Shown here: piece after piece, positions 17,287 through 27,232 of the stretch
How positions within the stretch are numbered: position 1 is the first letter of the stretch
Layout of the letters: every line of letters begins with the position of its first letter
Made by a program: the position numbers and the translations under genes
Source of the DNA: an uncultured Parabacteroides sp.
GTDB taxonomy: Bacteria > Bacteroidota > Bacteroidia > Bacteroidales > Tannerellaceae
DNA: 64,000 nt
Direction: 5' to 3'
Assembly: GCF_902493135.1 (NCBI RefSeq)
Contig: NZ_CABUOD010000027.1
Location: 1-64,000 of the forward strand
The notes under the pieces: model-generated
Databases searched by the model: none
Seen by the model: the letters and a program-made list of their open reading frames with translations, nothing else
What the model was told of the DNA's origin: nothing

Positions 17287-20200
17287 ATGAAAAAGATAAA
17301 ATCCGCGTTATCCCTCGCCCTTCTCGTTGCGGCCCCGGCGATATACGCTCAAAATATAGACACCAAAGCCCCCGCAGAACCGGGCTTCATGGTGACGTTG
17401 AATGTAACGGACAAAGGCTCTGCCGCCGATACGGTATGGATAAGAGATTACAAAAATACGAAGGATTCCGTTGAACTGAAAGGCAATCAGGTCAAGTATG
17501 GCTCATACCTTCGTATAGGTCTGAAAGCCCGACCGGGACAGACTATCGACTCATTGAAGGTAGGTGGAAAGAAAGCGATTTGGACAGGCACTGCTGATGA
17601 AAAAACCATACTTGGAACTCTCACCTTCATGGCAGGAAATCCGAACCTCTATTCTCTTCCTCTTGGTCAGATAAAGAGTGAAACGAATGTAACGGTTGTC
17701 TGGAAAGAAAAGGCAAGCTGGAACTTGACTTTCGAGAACACGACACAGACGGTCAATACTTCTGGGGCTGCGGCTGTTACCGTAAAGGATAACGGTACTG
17801 GCAATGCTGATATTATAAAAGGCTATTATAAGACGAATGCCTGTGAGGAAAACGATAAACTGTCAAACGGTGCTTCCGATATCAAGGCAGCCGGTACTTA
17901 CTATGTCAAACTCCAAGCTGATGAGACCGCCGATAAGAAAGGCTTGGATATGGTCATACCGTTGGTTGTCAACAATAAGCTGGCGTTGACTGTTGCAACT
18001 CAGCCGTCTGTCGCCTCCGGTTTGATTATAAAAGAAGGCCAGTTGTTATATAATGTCCCTCTCACCGCCGGAACTTGTAAATACGGTGAACGTGTGATCA
18101 AAGGTACATGGGCATGGGAGAATCCGAATCTTGTCTTGTCAAAAGGCACTAATACCTGTAAAGCAATCTTTACTCCGGATTCATCTGCAATCTATAATAA
18201 TGCCACCTCCGGGGATATAACGGTCTCCGCCTTGTATGTGGCTGCTGTCACCGTTGAACAATCTGCCGGCGGTACGGTCACGATTGATGACGCTACCCCT
18301 GATAATAAATATGTAGGAACGACCAGCGCTTATGCAGATGTAAAGGTTACGGCCACTCCTGCAACGGGGTATAAGTTCGTATCATGGGCTTCACCTGCTG
18401 AACAAGCTAAAGCTGCTTCGACAGAAAAGTATGAAGAAGCTAAAACGAGGGAAATAAAAGCCGCTCCTGACGGCACTGTCGTCAAGGCTGTCTTTGCAAA
18501 AGCAACCCGTAAGATTACCTTTACGGCATCTCCTGATGGTGGAACGGTCAAAGTGTTGAATGGCGATAAGGAAATTGCGACAGACGCTAATATTTCGTAT
18601 GGCACAAACCTGACGATCGTAGCCGAACCGGCATCCGGAAAGCAGGTGAAATCTGTTTCTTATGCCTATAAAAAGAGTGATAGCGATACAGGTACAACAA
18701 CCTCTGCCAACAATTTTGTCGTAGGAGGAGAAGAAGGTGGTTCTTATGCCGTAACTGTAGAATTTGAGGACATCCCGAACCAGAAAGTGATGGTAAATGT
18801 CACAGCTCCGGTCAATGGCTCTATTACCATGCTGGATAAAGACAATAAAGCCGTGAATCCTAACTCTTCTGTTGATAAAGGGTCTGCCCTGACAATTGTC
18901 GCTGTTCCGAACAGAGGTTATAAGTTGGCTTCGTTGAGAGCGGGCGATACCGAAGTGACTGGCGATTATATTACTGTCAATACCGCCATCACGATTGCGG
19001 CAAGCTTCGTGAAAGAAGAATATCTGGTGCAAAACCTGGCTCCCGAACAGGTAGAGTTTAGCAATGTCTCGTTTGGCAAGTCGGAGTTCAACACGTCGAT
19101 CAAGAATGTGAAAGCCTCTATAAAAGAAGCCTATAAGGGTACTCATAAATTAGTTTCCCTCCTGCTGAACAACCAGGCAATCGCCAATGGCGATAACGAT
19201 TTGCTGGTGGAAGGTGATATGAACTTCTCTGCTTTGGTAAAGACTTTGGAACCGGTCAATATCCAAAATGAAAAGGAGACGAAAGTTATCTATAATGGCA
19301 ATGCCCAAGTGTATACGGTGAAAACAGCTGCTAATCTTGCGGATTTCAAGGTTACATTTAAAAAAGATGGTAACGAAGTGGTTGCTCCATCGACAGTCGG
19401 TAAGTATCAGGTGATCATTACGCGTGAAGCCGATGAGCTATATGCCGCTTACTCGAACGAAAAAGACTATACACTTGAAATCCTTCCGGGAGTACCGGGT
19501 GTATTGGATATCCCGTTCTCGGATAGATTGGCAGATGCGGATGTAGCTGCTAAGACAACTGTGGCAGGTGAGTGGCTGGATCAAGCTGCTTTTCAAAGCA
19601 AATATCCGAATCGTGAACCCGCTACAAAGGCTGGCAATAGTTCTGTCATTTACTTTGTACCGTCAGACGATAATTTGGGATATGTGAAGACAACTACTGT
19701 TCCTGCTTCTGAAGCCTCTAATGCAAAAACAGTTACAATCACCTATGCCACTAATGCCAACGATCATGGTACTGTCTCTGTTGAAAACGACTTCGTACCG
19801 GTTGGTAATAAGACTTATAGCGGTTTGAATTTGACGCTTAATGCGAAAGTTGAAGCCGGTTATAAGATTGATTGGAGCAAAATCACGGTAACAGGTGGTA
19901 CGTTAAACAACGATCATACGTTTACAGTTTCCTATAATGTGACGGTTAATGTTGCTGCCGATGCTTTCACACTCATGTCAACTCCTTCATATAAAACGAA
20001 CCAGTCAGTGAATGCTACCTATACAGGCCGGTCTTTGGCTTGCACATCCTCTGCTTTAGGCTTGGCTCCTGATGTGGCTTGGAAGGTCCAGTATGTAAAG
20101 CAAGATGCTTCAAATCATGATGCGTACACGACCCCTGACCCTGTTGATGCCGGAACTTATAAGATTAAAGTAAGTTGTGACAATGGCACGACATATAGTG

Positions 20201-21294
20201 CACTTGCAGAAACGGAAATCGGTACGTTGACAATCAAGCCGCAACAATTAGTGGTGACGAATATTAAAGTTCCGAATGCTTCACCTGTAGCTAAGAATGC
20301 CATGTTGTCTACTTCTATTTTGGACACGAATGGAAAGGTTACGGATGCACAGGGTAATCCGGTCCCCGGACAATTTACCTGGGAGGATGACAAGAAGGTG
20401 ACATCTGCCGGCGACCAAAATGTGATATTTACACCGAGTGATCAGAATAACTATTCGGTAGAAGGCCTTCAACTTCACTCTTATGTCTCATTGAAGGGAG
20501 TCGCAAGCTATCTGATGACGGTCAAGGCAGAGAATGGAAATGCAAGTAATCTGGTCTTTACGGATGCTACAGGCAATGTGATAAATCCGGCTACCGATAA
20601 TAAAGTGCCTGCCGGTATGAAGCTGTTTATTACAACTACCAGCGGCACGATTGAGGCTGTTACTGTCAGTGGAGCAAATGCCTCTTCCGGTAGCGAAGCC
20701 GGTAGTGGCGAACCTACAAAATGGTATTGTATTGCCGGTAGTGAAGCGTTTACCGTAACTGTAACCTTCAAGTCCGGTACAGAAGGTGGTGGCGACACCC
20801 CGTCAGAAGGCGTAGCCGTTACGGGGATCTCCCTGAACAAGTCGACGCTTACTTTGGCTCCTAAGAAATCCGAAAAATTGGTTGCTACCGTAACGCCTAC
20901 AGGTGCGACCAAGAAGGATGTGAAATGGACCAGTACCGATCCGACGATTGCCAGTGTCGATGCAGACGGAACCGTGAAAGCATTGAAGGCGGGCAAGGCG
21001 ACGATTATCGCGACCACAGTCGACGGAGGCTTTACCGCAATGTGTGAAGTAACCGTTGATGCCGCCACCGGCATTGAAAAGATCCTGTCCGAAAGCCGCG
21101 TCTACGGACAAAGAGGACAGATCGTGATCGAACCGGCTGCACCGGTCGAGGCTACAATTGTGAATATGGCAGGTGTCATGATCTACAAGAGCTTGGTTAA
21201 CGGAATGGAACAGGTTCCGGCTTACAGCGGCATTTATATTGTCCGCCTGTCTGCTTCCGGCAAGGCGACGACAACGAAAGTTATTGTAAGATAG
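17287..21294 (+). CDS. Large multidomain surface protein with Ig-like and bacterial repeat domains
   Basis: A 1335-residue exported protein with signal peptide MKKIKSALSLALLVAAPAIYAQ. It contains several divergent InlB/Flg_new-type repeats (GYKFVSWASP, GTVKVLNG, GSITMLDKDNK, GYKLASLRAGDTEV), MBG-like stretches, and near residue 1180 a Big_2 Ig-like domain (VTGISLNKSTLTLAPKKSEK, then ATVTPTGATKKDVKWTSTDP). The C-terminus (IEKILSESRVYGQRGQIVIE to KVIVR) is a secretion-tail-like domain related to that of its neighbour. It is a presumed stalk or adhesin partner of the preceding protein, co-transcribed with it. The binding target is unknown. Confidence 0.7.
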   Translation: MKKIKSALSLALLVAAPAIYAQNIDTKAPAEPGFMVTLNVTDKGSAADTVWIRDYKNTKDSVELKGNQVKYGSYLRIGLKARPGQTIDSLKVGGKKAIWTGTADEKTILGTLTFMAGNPNLYSLPLGQIKSETNVTVVWKEKASWNLTFENTTQTVNTSGAAAVTVKDNGTGNADIIKGYYKTNACEENDKLSNGASDIKAAGTYYVKLQADETADKKGLDMVIPLVVNNKLALTVATQPSVASGLIIKEGQLLYNVPLTAGTCKYGERVIKGTWAWENPNLVLSKGTNTCKAIFTPDSSAIYNNATSGDITVSALYVAAVTVEQSAGGTVTIDDATPDNKYVGTTSAYADVKVTATPATGYKFVSWASPAEQAKAASTEKYEEAKTREIKAAPDGTVVKAVFAKATRKITFTASPDGGTVKVLNGDKEIATDANISYGTNLTIVAEPASGKQVKSVSYAYKKSDSDTGTTTSANNFVVGGEEGGSYAVTVEFEDIPNQKVMVNVTAPVNGSITMLDKDNKAVNPNSSVDKGSALTIVAVPNRGYKLASLRAGDTEVTGDYITVNTAITIAASFVKEEYLVQNLAPEQVEFSNVSFGKSEFNTSIKNVKASIKEAYKGTHKLVSLLLNNQAIANGDNDLLVEGDMNFSALVKTLEPVNIQNEKETKVIYNGNAQVYTVKTAANLADFKVTFKKDGNEVVAPSTVGKYQVIITREADELYAAYSNEKDYTLEILPGVPGVLDIPFSDRLADADVAAKTTVAGEWLDQAAFQSKYPNREPATKAGNSSVIYFVPSDDNLGYVKTTTVPASEASNAKTVTITYATNANDHGTVSVENDFVPVGNKTYSGLNLTLNAKVEAGYKIDWSKITVTGGTLNNDHTFTVSYNVTVNVAADAFTLMSTPSYKTNQSVNATYTGRSLACTSSALGLAPDVAWKVQYVKQDASNHDAYTTPDPVDAGTYKIKVSCDNGTTYSALAETEIGTLTIKPQQLVVTNIKVPNASPVAKNAMLSTSILDTNGKVTDAQGNPVPGQFTWEDDKKVTSAGDQNVIFTPSDQNNYSVEGLQLHSYVSLKGVASYLMTVKAENGNASNLVFTDATGNVINPATDNKVPAGMKLFITTTSGTIEAVTVSGANASSGSEAGSGEPTKWYCIAGSEAFTVTVTFKSGTEGGGDTPSEGVAVTGISLNKSTLTLAPKKSEKLVATVTPTGATKKDVKWTSTDPTIASVDADGTVKALKAGKATIIATTVDGGFTAMCEVTVDAATGIEKILSESRVYGQRGQIVIEPAAPVEATIVNMAGVMIYKSLVNGMEQVPAYSGIYIVRLSASGKATTTKVIVR

Positions 21295-21345
21295 TATAAC
21301 TATTATGCGCACCTCGTAATGAGGAAATCATTTGATCCGAAAACG

Positions 21346-21373
21346 AAGGGGGGAACCGTGAGGCTCTCCCCTT
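21346..21373 (+). terminator. Terminator of the surface-protein operon
   Basis: A 12-base stem, AAGGGGGGAACC with GGCTCTCCCCTT (one mismatch, one wobble), around a GTGA loop and followed by TGTTGTG. It lies between this operon and the convergent PfkB gene and could serve both strands. Confidence 0.65.
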
Positions 21374-21416
21374 TGTTGTGATCAAGTGCTAATTGCGGGA
21401 AATGTCCTTATCCTTG

Positions 21417-22298
21417 TTATTTATTCCTTTCGATAATCTCCCAGACATCCTTCTCCGTTCCCCCGAAAGGCCCGGAAGCCTCCAGCTTGATTGTACACAT
21501 GGCGGCGGCAAAACATCCCGCTTCTTTGTAGGAAGCTCCTTTGTTCCGCATATACAGATAGCCGGCCATATAGGTATCGCCGCATCCTGTAGCGTCTACG
21601 ATCTCTGTGGGAGGGTAGGCGGGTATCTCATGAAATTCGCCGTCGGCATAAATGACGGATCCCATGCTTCCCAATGTCAGCAAAACCTCCTTGACACCCC
21701 AGTTGGCTAATTTCAGGGCTGCTTCGCGCGGGTCTTTGCATCCGGTGAGGACTTCCGTCTCGTGTTCGTTGGCTTTCAGGATATGGATGTATTTCAGTGC
21801 CTCTTCCTTTTCCGGCCAGTCTACGGCGAACACTTTCTCACCGCGGACTTCACGCAGGTATCCCTGGGCATCGACCGACAGCATCCCTTTGGTCGATAGA
21901 TATTTGATTACGTCTAAGGAAAAATCGTCCGCCAACAGACTTCCCAAATGGTAGATGCGGGCATCGACATCCTGCAACCCTTCGACTGTGAACGGATCGG
22001 CTTTTGCCAATACCCGCTGCGTCCGGTTGTCCTGGTTCTCGCCGTATGTGTTCTCGAAGTAGACGGAATGGGCGCTGGGCAGCACTTTGACATCGATCCC
22101 TTTTCTCCGTATTTCTTCCACCGCATCCATCTCGCTGGCAGCAAGAGCTGTTACCAACAGGAAGTCGGAAGTGTCTAAATTGCTCATCCCATGCGCAAAA
22201 TAGAAAGATGTCCCTCCCGGCATGTGCAGTGTCCTTTTCGGCGTTACAATCTTATCCAACGTAATGTGGCCGATACAACAAAGATTATGTGTATTCAT
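21417..22298 (-). CDS. PfkB-family carbohydrate kinase
   Basis: A 293-residue cytosolic sugar or nucleoside kinase of the ribokinase/PfkB superfamily, transferring phosphate from ATP. It shows the N-terminal substrate region MPGGTSFYFAHGMSNL and the signature EIVDATGCGDTYMAGYL near residues 232-248, whose GCGD supplies the catalytic Asp and anion hole. Length is normal for the family. It stands alone on the minus strand with its own promoter, convergent with the surface-protein operon. The sugar cannot be specified. Confidence 0.85.
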   Translation of the reverse strand: MNTHNLCCIGHITLDKIVTPKRTLHMPGGTSFYFAHGMSNLDTSDFLLVTALAASEMDAVEEIRRKGIDVKVLPSAHSVYFENTYGENQDNRTQRVLAKADPFTVEGLQDVDARIYHLGSLLADDFSLDVIKYLSTKGMLSVDAQGYLREVRGEKVFAVDWPEKEEALKYIHILKANEHETEVLTGCKDPREAALKLANWGVKEVLLTLGSMGSVIYADGEFHEIPAYPPTEIVDATGCGDTYMAGYLYMRNKGASYKEAGCFAAAMCTIKLEASGPFGGTEKDVWEIIERNK

Positions 22299-22319
22299 AT
22301 TACTTATTTAATCAGAGTG

Positions 22320-22327
22320 CAAAAGTA
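22320..22327 (-). promoter_or_regulatory. Putative -7 box of the PfkB kinase gene
   Basis: The minus-strand TACTTTTG is an exact TAnnTTTG, 22 bases before the start codon, giving a leader of only about 15 bases. Confidence 0.55.
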
Positions 22328-22374
22328 GGAAAAAACAATTATACATAGATACTTGACTCATAATTAAAAATACT

Positions 22375-25300
22375 CTATAACTCAATCTCTTTGGAAAAAG
22401 GTGTTGTTCTATTTAGGAAACCTTTCTCCGTATTAATCAGATTTGTCCATTTATTATAATCGAATTTCATATCCTTTTTAAGGATAGCACTCAACTCCTG
22501 ATTAGCGAAAAACCTGAAATCCGAATGTACATCTTTCAGGTACTCTATCAAAGTTTGAACACCTTTGATGGAACCGCACCGTCCCAAGGCGGCTGCAATC
22601 GATAATTCCAGAAGTCCCCCGTATATCCGCCATCTGGTCTGATTGTAATCAGATGTCTTGTAACCGATGATATTCGTATCAGCAGCCAAATTCTCAAGCC
22701 CTGTGATGAAGAGAGGATCAGGCATACGTTCAATATAGAAACAGAGGTTCAAAATGCGATTATAATATGGGATTAATAACAAATCGATTCTGTTTTTATT
22801 ATAAGCGTCGTTTGCCTTGACTTTTTCTCCCCCGGAGTGTGTTTTACATAGAATTTGGTTTATAATCCGATTGGAATCTGAATTTCCACACATACCGAGC
22901 AGTGCGATATCCTGGTTGATTCTCCAATACAGGTTGTCTGATTGATATTTCTCGAAATACTGTTGCGGATGTCCAGCCTGAGCCTCGTTGGTATACAGTT
23001 GCTCTAATTCGGAAATAATTAATCCGGCTCCTTCCGCATCTTTGAACCAGGCTAAAGCTTTAGCTATCAAAATTGATTTGTTTTTCTTATATGCTTTTCT
23101 CAGAAGAGGAAGGATATCCTGTTTTGCTTTCCGGCAGCATTTAAATAGATATTCGTTATCTCCTTCAATTAGTTTGTTTACGATGTCCTGTGCTGAGAGT
23201 TTTTCCTGCGGGTGGTTAGGCAATAAAAGTCCGTTTTGCAGCCATTCCTTTTGTAGTTGGGAAACAGAAAAATCTCTTGGACGTTTCTGTTGATTGATAA
23301 TAGAAGCTGCAATAATCCCTGTCGCATATCCAAGTAAATAAACATCGGCGGACATACGCGTGAATTGCAGTGCGTTATGTGTCTGGCTGATGCCTCTTCC
23401 TGAAAGCAAAAGGCCGTCAATTGTTTGGGGAACGATTGAGCGATAAGGAATATTTACTGTGATTTGGTTGGAATGAGGCAATAAGAATGCACAACGTGAA
23501 TACTCGGAATGACCAAAATGATGGGGATCGAAATCACTGTGTGCATTAATAATCGTATCTTTGAACCATGTCTTCTCCAACGCGTCGATCAGGTTTAACT
23601 TGTATTCGCCTTCCGGTCTTCTGGACTCGCGGACTGTTAGCATAGGATAAAAGTCGTAGAAGAATGATTCGTAATGAGACAGATATAAACCTCTCTGCAA
23701 CTCTGTTATTTTTGTGTTGTCGATAATATCGTAGTCTTTGTTGATCGTTTGCATAGGTGCATTTTTACTTTTGAAAGGGAGATCCCATTGGCTGTAGTTC
23801 TGGGTCGTATACATTCTTGCATTCCCGGTTTCAAAGTTTTCTCCCGCGAAATAGGCGATATCTCCATCTCCGGTTGCATCTACCGTAAGTCTTGCCTGTA
23901 TCCATTTCAATTCTCCGTCGACGCAGATAGCGACTTTTTCCAACTTCTTCCCGTTGGTCTGGGCTCCACAGATAATAGCTCCGTTAATCATACTATAGTC
24001 ATAGCGGTTTAAAGTACAGATATTATGGAAACACCTGCAAATGCAGTTGACAGCTATATTATAGTCTTTGGCTGTTTGCCGTATCTCTTTTTCTAATGCC
24101 AAAATATAAGAATGTTTGTTTTGCCCTAAATAATAACCGGTCACACCTCCCATAGTCTTGCTCCCCCCTAAGTCATTAAAATATTCGATGATAAGAGGTT
24201 TTGCCCCTTTTTCTGCAGCAGATAGGGCTGCTGCTATTCCGGCAGTTCCCCCTCCGGCAATTAATAGGGGATTATTGACCACAGGCAGTTGCATATCTTT
24301 TATTGAGTAAGCAGTCAGAGGGAGTATATGCCCGTATTCGTTTACAGTTTGGTTTGTAGAAGTGTTGAATGGTTTGTTTTTCCCTTTTGCATAGTAAACA
24401 GTGTCCATGGTTCTCCGAGTATCTTGCTTTTTGTACTTGCCGATGCTGTCCTGAGCACTTTGAACCAGTTCGAGTATGGAGTTATAGCTATGTTCTATCG
24501 GGTGGCTTTCGATACAAATATAGTCTTTGAGGGTGATATCCGGAAGTTTGTAATTGTCCAGATAATAGGAGCATTCCTGTGCGTAATAACGCAACTTAGC
24601 ATTTGTCAGACCCTTTGCTAACAAAGGGAAATCCTTGCTGATCTGTGTTGCAATAAGCCTTGCTTTCTGTTCGATTGCATTGAGGCAGTCTGTCTCAACA
24701 GGGAAATTGAATGATAAGAAATACTGATCTTGTGATTTCTTACCGTGATGGATTTCGAGTCTGTTATCTGAAAGGCCATAAGAAGAGCTAAGGGTTAAGT
24801 ATTTGCCATTTAAATATTCCGCGTCCTGTACTTCCATCACAAATCCGGCTTTATTAGGTTTATATGGTTGTCCGAATAAGCGTCGTGTGAATGAGTTGTT
24901 GTCCGATGCATCGATGAACCCTGTAGTAGGGACGGAATAAATTCCTTGTTTGCAGGCGACGATTATTCCTGAAACCTGTCTTTTCCGATTGGAAATGATA
25001 CCGCAAACATCGGTCATTAGCAGTAGGTCGACATTATTGGTGAGAAGGGAGCGGAGTAACCCCTTTTTCAAGCTCCCTGCAAACAGAAGTGTCTCGTCTC
25101 CGATAGAACTGTTGTATGGCTCACCGAGTTGAGTATTAAAGATCTCATTCTTTTCTCCTTCGGGGAAGAACAGTTGGACCAGATTATCCGGCCATTTTTT
25201 GTATCCTGCCGTATTTAACCATAATTTTCTCTTGGCTGCAATATCATAGCCAGGTGAAGTTCTTTTATCGATGACCAATACTTTCATTCCTTGTCTAGCC

Positions 25301-25488
25301 GCTTCGATTGCCGCAAAACAACCGGAAAGTCCGGCTCCGTTTATGATCAGGTCATAGCCGTTCTGTTTCGTCGTATGTTGGAATGACTGTGATATTTCTT
25401 CCATAGCTTGTGCGTACGAAAAATGATTATTGATAAGCACTCCTCCTAATGCCGCTATGTTGATGTGGATGAAGTCTCTTCTTTTCAT
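22375..25488 (-). CDS. Exported FAD-dependent oxidoreductase with two tandem FAD-binding domains
   Basis: A 1037-residue protein starting MKRRDFIHINIAALGGVLIN, a twin-arginine-like export signal. It contains two FAD_oxidored-like modules. The first has dinucleotide motif GAGLSGCFAAIEAARQGMKV near residue 50, but lacks the usual GG-containing loop after the acidic residue. The second, starting near 405, has GGGTAGIAAALSAAEKGAKP and GGSKTMGGVTGYY and looks complete. The C-terminal 250 residues are helical and unassigned. Family members are oxidoreductases often encoded in glycan-utilisation loci; the substrate is not known. It follows susD after a 15-bp hairpin and ends PUL 1. Confidence 0.8.
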   Translation of the reverse strand: MKRRDFIHINIAALGGVLINNHFSYAQAMEEISQSFQHTTKQNGYDLIINGAGLSGCFAAIEAARQGMKVLVIDKRTSPGYDIAAKRKLWLNTAGYKKWPDNLVQLFFPEGEKNEIFNTQLGEPYNSSIGDETLLFAGSLKKGLLRSLLTNNVDLLLMTDVCGIISNRKRQVSGIIVACKQGIYSVPTTGFIDASDNNSFTRRLFGQPYKPNKAGFVMEVQDAEYLNGKYLTLSSSYGLSDNRLEIHHGKKSQDQYFLSFNFPVETDCLNAIEQKARLIATQISKDFPLLAKGLTNAKLRYYAQECSYYLDNYKLPDITLKDYICIESHPIEHSYNSILELVQSAQDSIGKYKKQDTRRTMDTVYYAKGKNKPFNTSTNQTVNEYGHILPLTAYSIKDMQLPVVNNPLLIAGGGTAGIAAALSAAEKGAKPLIIEYFNDLGGSKTMGGVTGYYLGQNKHSYILALEKEIRQTAKDYNIAVNCICRCFHNICTLNRYDYSMINGAIICGAQTNGKKLEKVAICVDGELKWIQARLTVDATGDGDIAYFAGENFETGNARMYTTQNYSQWDLPFKSKNAPMQTINKDYDIIDNTKITELQRGLYLSHYESFFYDFYPMLTVRESRRPEGEYKLNLIDALEKTWFKDTIINAHSDFDPHHFGHSEYSRCAFLLPHSNQITVNIPYRSIVPQTIDGLLLSGRGISQTHNALQFTRMSADVYLLGYATGIIAASIINQQKRPRDFSVSQLQKEWLQNGLLLPNHPQEKLSAQDIVNKLIEGDNEYLFKCCRKAKQDILPLLRKAYKKNKSILIAKALAWFKDAEGAGLIISELEQLYTNEAQAGHPQQYFEKYQSDNLYWRINQDIALLGMCGNSDSNRIINQILCKTHSGGEKVKANDAYNKNRIDLLLIPYYNRILNLCFYIERMPDPLFITGLENLAADTNIIGYKTSDYNQTRWRIYGGLLELSIAAALGRCGSIKGVQTLIEYLKDVHSDFRFFANQELSAILKKDMKFDYNKWTNLINTEKGFLNRTTPFSKEIEL

Positions 25489-25521
25489 ATAGTCTTAAAA
25501 TTGATTGTTTATGCTTAAAGT

Positions 25522-25557
25522 CTGCCATGAAATACAAATGTCTGTATTTCATGGCAG
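25522..25557 (-). other. Perfect 15-bp stem-loop between susD and the oxidoreductase gene of PUL 1
   Basis: CTGCCATGAAATACA (25522-25536) pairs perfectly with TGTATTTCATGGCAG (25543-25557) around a 6-base loop. There is no U-tract on the minus strand, so an mRNA-stabilising or partial-termination role for susCD is more likely than full termination. Confidence 0.7.
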
Positions 25558-25564
25558 TTCTCAA

Positions 25565-27220
25565 TTAATAATTGGGGTTTTGTTTCAGATTTTTATTAAT
25601 ATCCAATTCTTTTTGAGGAATTGGGAACAGATAGTCTCTATCAGGGTTGAATGTTCTGTTATCGAAAGATCGTAATGCTTCGGCATACGCATCATATTGA
25701 GGCATGCCGTTTTTATCGAATGTCGGAATGTAGTGGGGTAGGTAATCCCTTACAGGTCTTCCATACAATTTCCCGTTCATGACGGATTCTGCAATTCTCC
25801 ACCTTCTGATATCAAAGAAGCGCAAACCTTCCATCGCAAATTCAACCTTTCTTTCCTGTCGAATCAGCTTCCGGATATTCTCCTGTGTATCCGGTTTGAT
25901 AGCTGGCATTTGTGCCCTCTCGCGGACTAACTTTAAGGCTTCATACCCGAGATTATCCATTCTTCCTAATTCATTGACCGCTTCCGCATACATTAATAAA
26001 ACTTCTGCATAACGAATAAGGATGATATTCAGCTCGCTTTTCAGCCGGAAAGTTTGTTCTTCATCCGTGTATTTTCTCCAACAATATCCTGAGAATGTAG
26101 CATAGGGATTTGTTACATCCTGATTGTTTCTGCGAACTGCAGGAGTCACATTGTAGTCCCAGCATTCCAAGCTGTCGGGATGCGTTTCGAACTGGTAGCC
26201 TTGGAATGTACTGCCTGGTACGACAATGGTTGCTTCCAACCGTAAATCCCGGTTTTTGAATGGGGTGGCTGCATTGTAAAGACTTGATTCGTTAATAGGC
26301 AAGCCGTCTGTACAGTAATAAGAATCAACAAGTGATTGGGCCGGTACCTTATTGGAATACCCGGAAGCCATGCGTGAGAATAGATTACCGGGAACACCAT
26401 GAGTCTGTTGGTTTACGCGCGAGTACTGTACGAAGAAAATAACTTCTTTGCTTTGCTTATTCTGCTTATTGAAAAGATTATTGTAGTCGGGTTCCAGCGA
26501 ATAGACACCTGATTCTATTACGCGTTTACTGGCATCGGCGGCAATATCCCATTTCTCGGAAAATAGGGCTTCCCTGGCTTTTACGGAAAGGGCACATCCC
26601 TGAGTGACTCTGCCGATGTCATCGCCTGTATATTGTACAGGTAATAATTTGGCCGCATCCTCCAGTTCGTTTAATATGAATTCGGTAACTTGACTTCTGT
26701 CGGCCTGAGCCGGTTTATCGGTGATTGATTGAGGCTCGGTCAACAGAGGTATATTGCCAAAGAAATTAACCAATAAATGATAGTGGTAGGCTCTGAAAAA
26801 ACGGGCTTCGCCTTCTATTCTCGTGTATATGTCTGGGTTCGTGATGGACTGTGCTTTATGCATATTTGCTAAAAGCATATTACATTGGTTGATAACGGTA
26901 TAACAGTTGAACCATATTTTATTAAAAGTTTCATTTGTCGGAACATGAAGCCCTTCGCCTAATAATTGTAGGTCACTGCCCTGATCACGGTCCCAACCGA
27001 TATCGGAGGCACAATCCAAAACAAGGTTTAAAGAAGAGGCCGCTTGTTGAAAATACATGCTTTTAAAGTAAATGCCGTTGATAGCCATCGTCAGTTCGCT
27101 TTCCGTACTATAGAAGGTCGCATCCGAAGGTTTATCCAATGGATATTTCTCTAAATAGTCTGAACATGAAAGACATCCTAAAGTGAATACGCCGATTATG
27201 AGTTTTATATATTTATTCAT
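25565..27220 (-). CDS. SusD/RagB-family outer-membrane glycan-binding lipoprotein (PUL 1)
   Basis: A 551-residue surface lipoprotein that binds oligosaccharide and lids its SusC partner. The lipoprotein signal MNKYIKLIIGVFTLGCLSC has a Cys near residue 19 followed by SDYLEKYPLD. The N-terminal region shows TPR-type helices (EGEARFFRAYHYHLLVNFFG). The C-terminal signature is RQERKVEFAMEGLRFFDIRRW, and the protein ends in the usual FPIPQKELDINKNLKQNPNY. It starts 12 bases after the SusC stop codon. Ligand specificity cannot be inferred. Confidence 0.92.
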   Translation of the reverse strand: MNKYIKLIIGVFTLGCLSCSDYLEKYPLDKPSDATFYSTESELTMAINGIYFKSMYFQQAASSLNLVLDCASDIGWDRDQGSDLQLLGEGLHVPTNETFNKIWFNCYTVINQCNMLLANMHKAQSITNPDIYTRIEGEARFFRAYHYHLLVNFFGNIPLLTEPQSITDKPAQADRSQVTEFILNELEDAAKLLPVQYTGDDIGRVTQGCALSVKAREALFSEKWDIAADASKRVIESGVYSLEPDYNNLFNKQNKQSKEVIFFVQYSRVNQQTHGVPGNLFSRMASGYSNKVPAQSLVDSYYCTDGLPINESSLYNAATPFKNRDLRLEATIVVPGSTFQGYQFETHPDSLECWDYNVTPAVRRNNQDVTNPYATFSGYCWRKYTDEEQTFRLKSELNIILIRYAEVLLMYAEAVNELGRMDNLGYEALKLVRERAQMPAIKPDTQENIRKLIRQERKVEFAMEGLRFFDIRRWRIAESVMNGKLYGRPVRDYLPHYIPTFDKNGMPQYDAYAEALRSFDNRTFNPDRDYLFPIPQKELDINKNLKQNPNY

Positions 27221-27232
27221 GGTGATTAGTTT

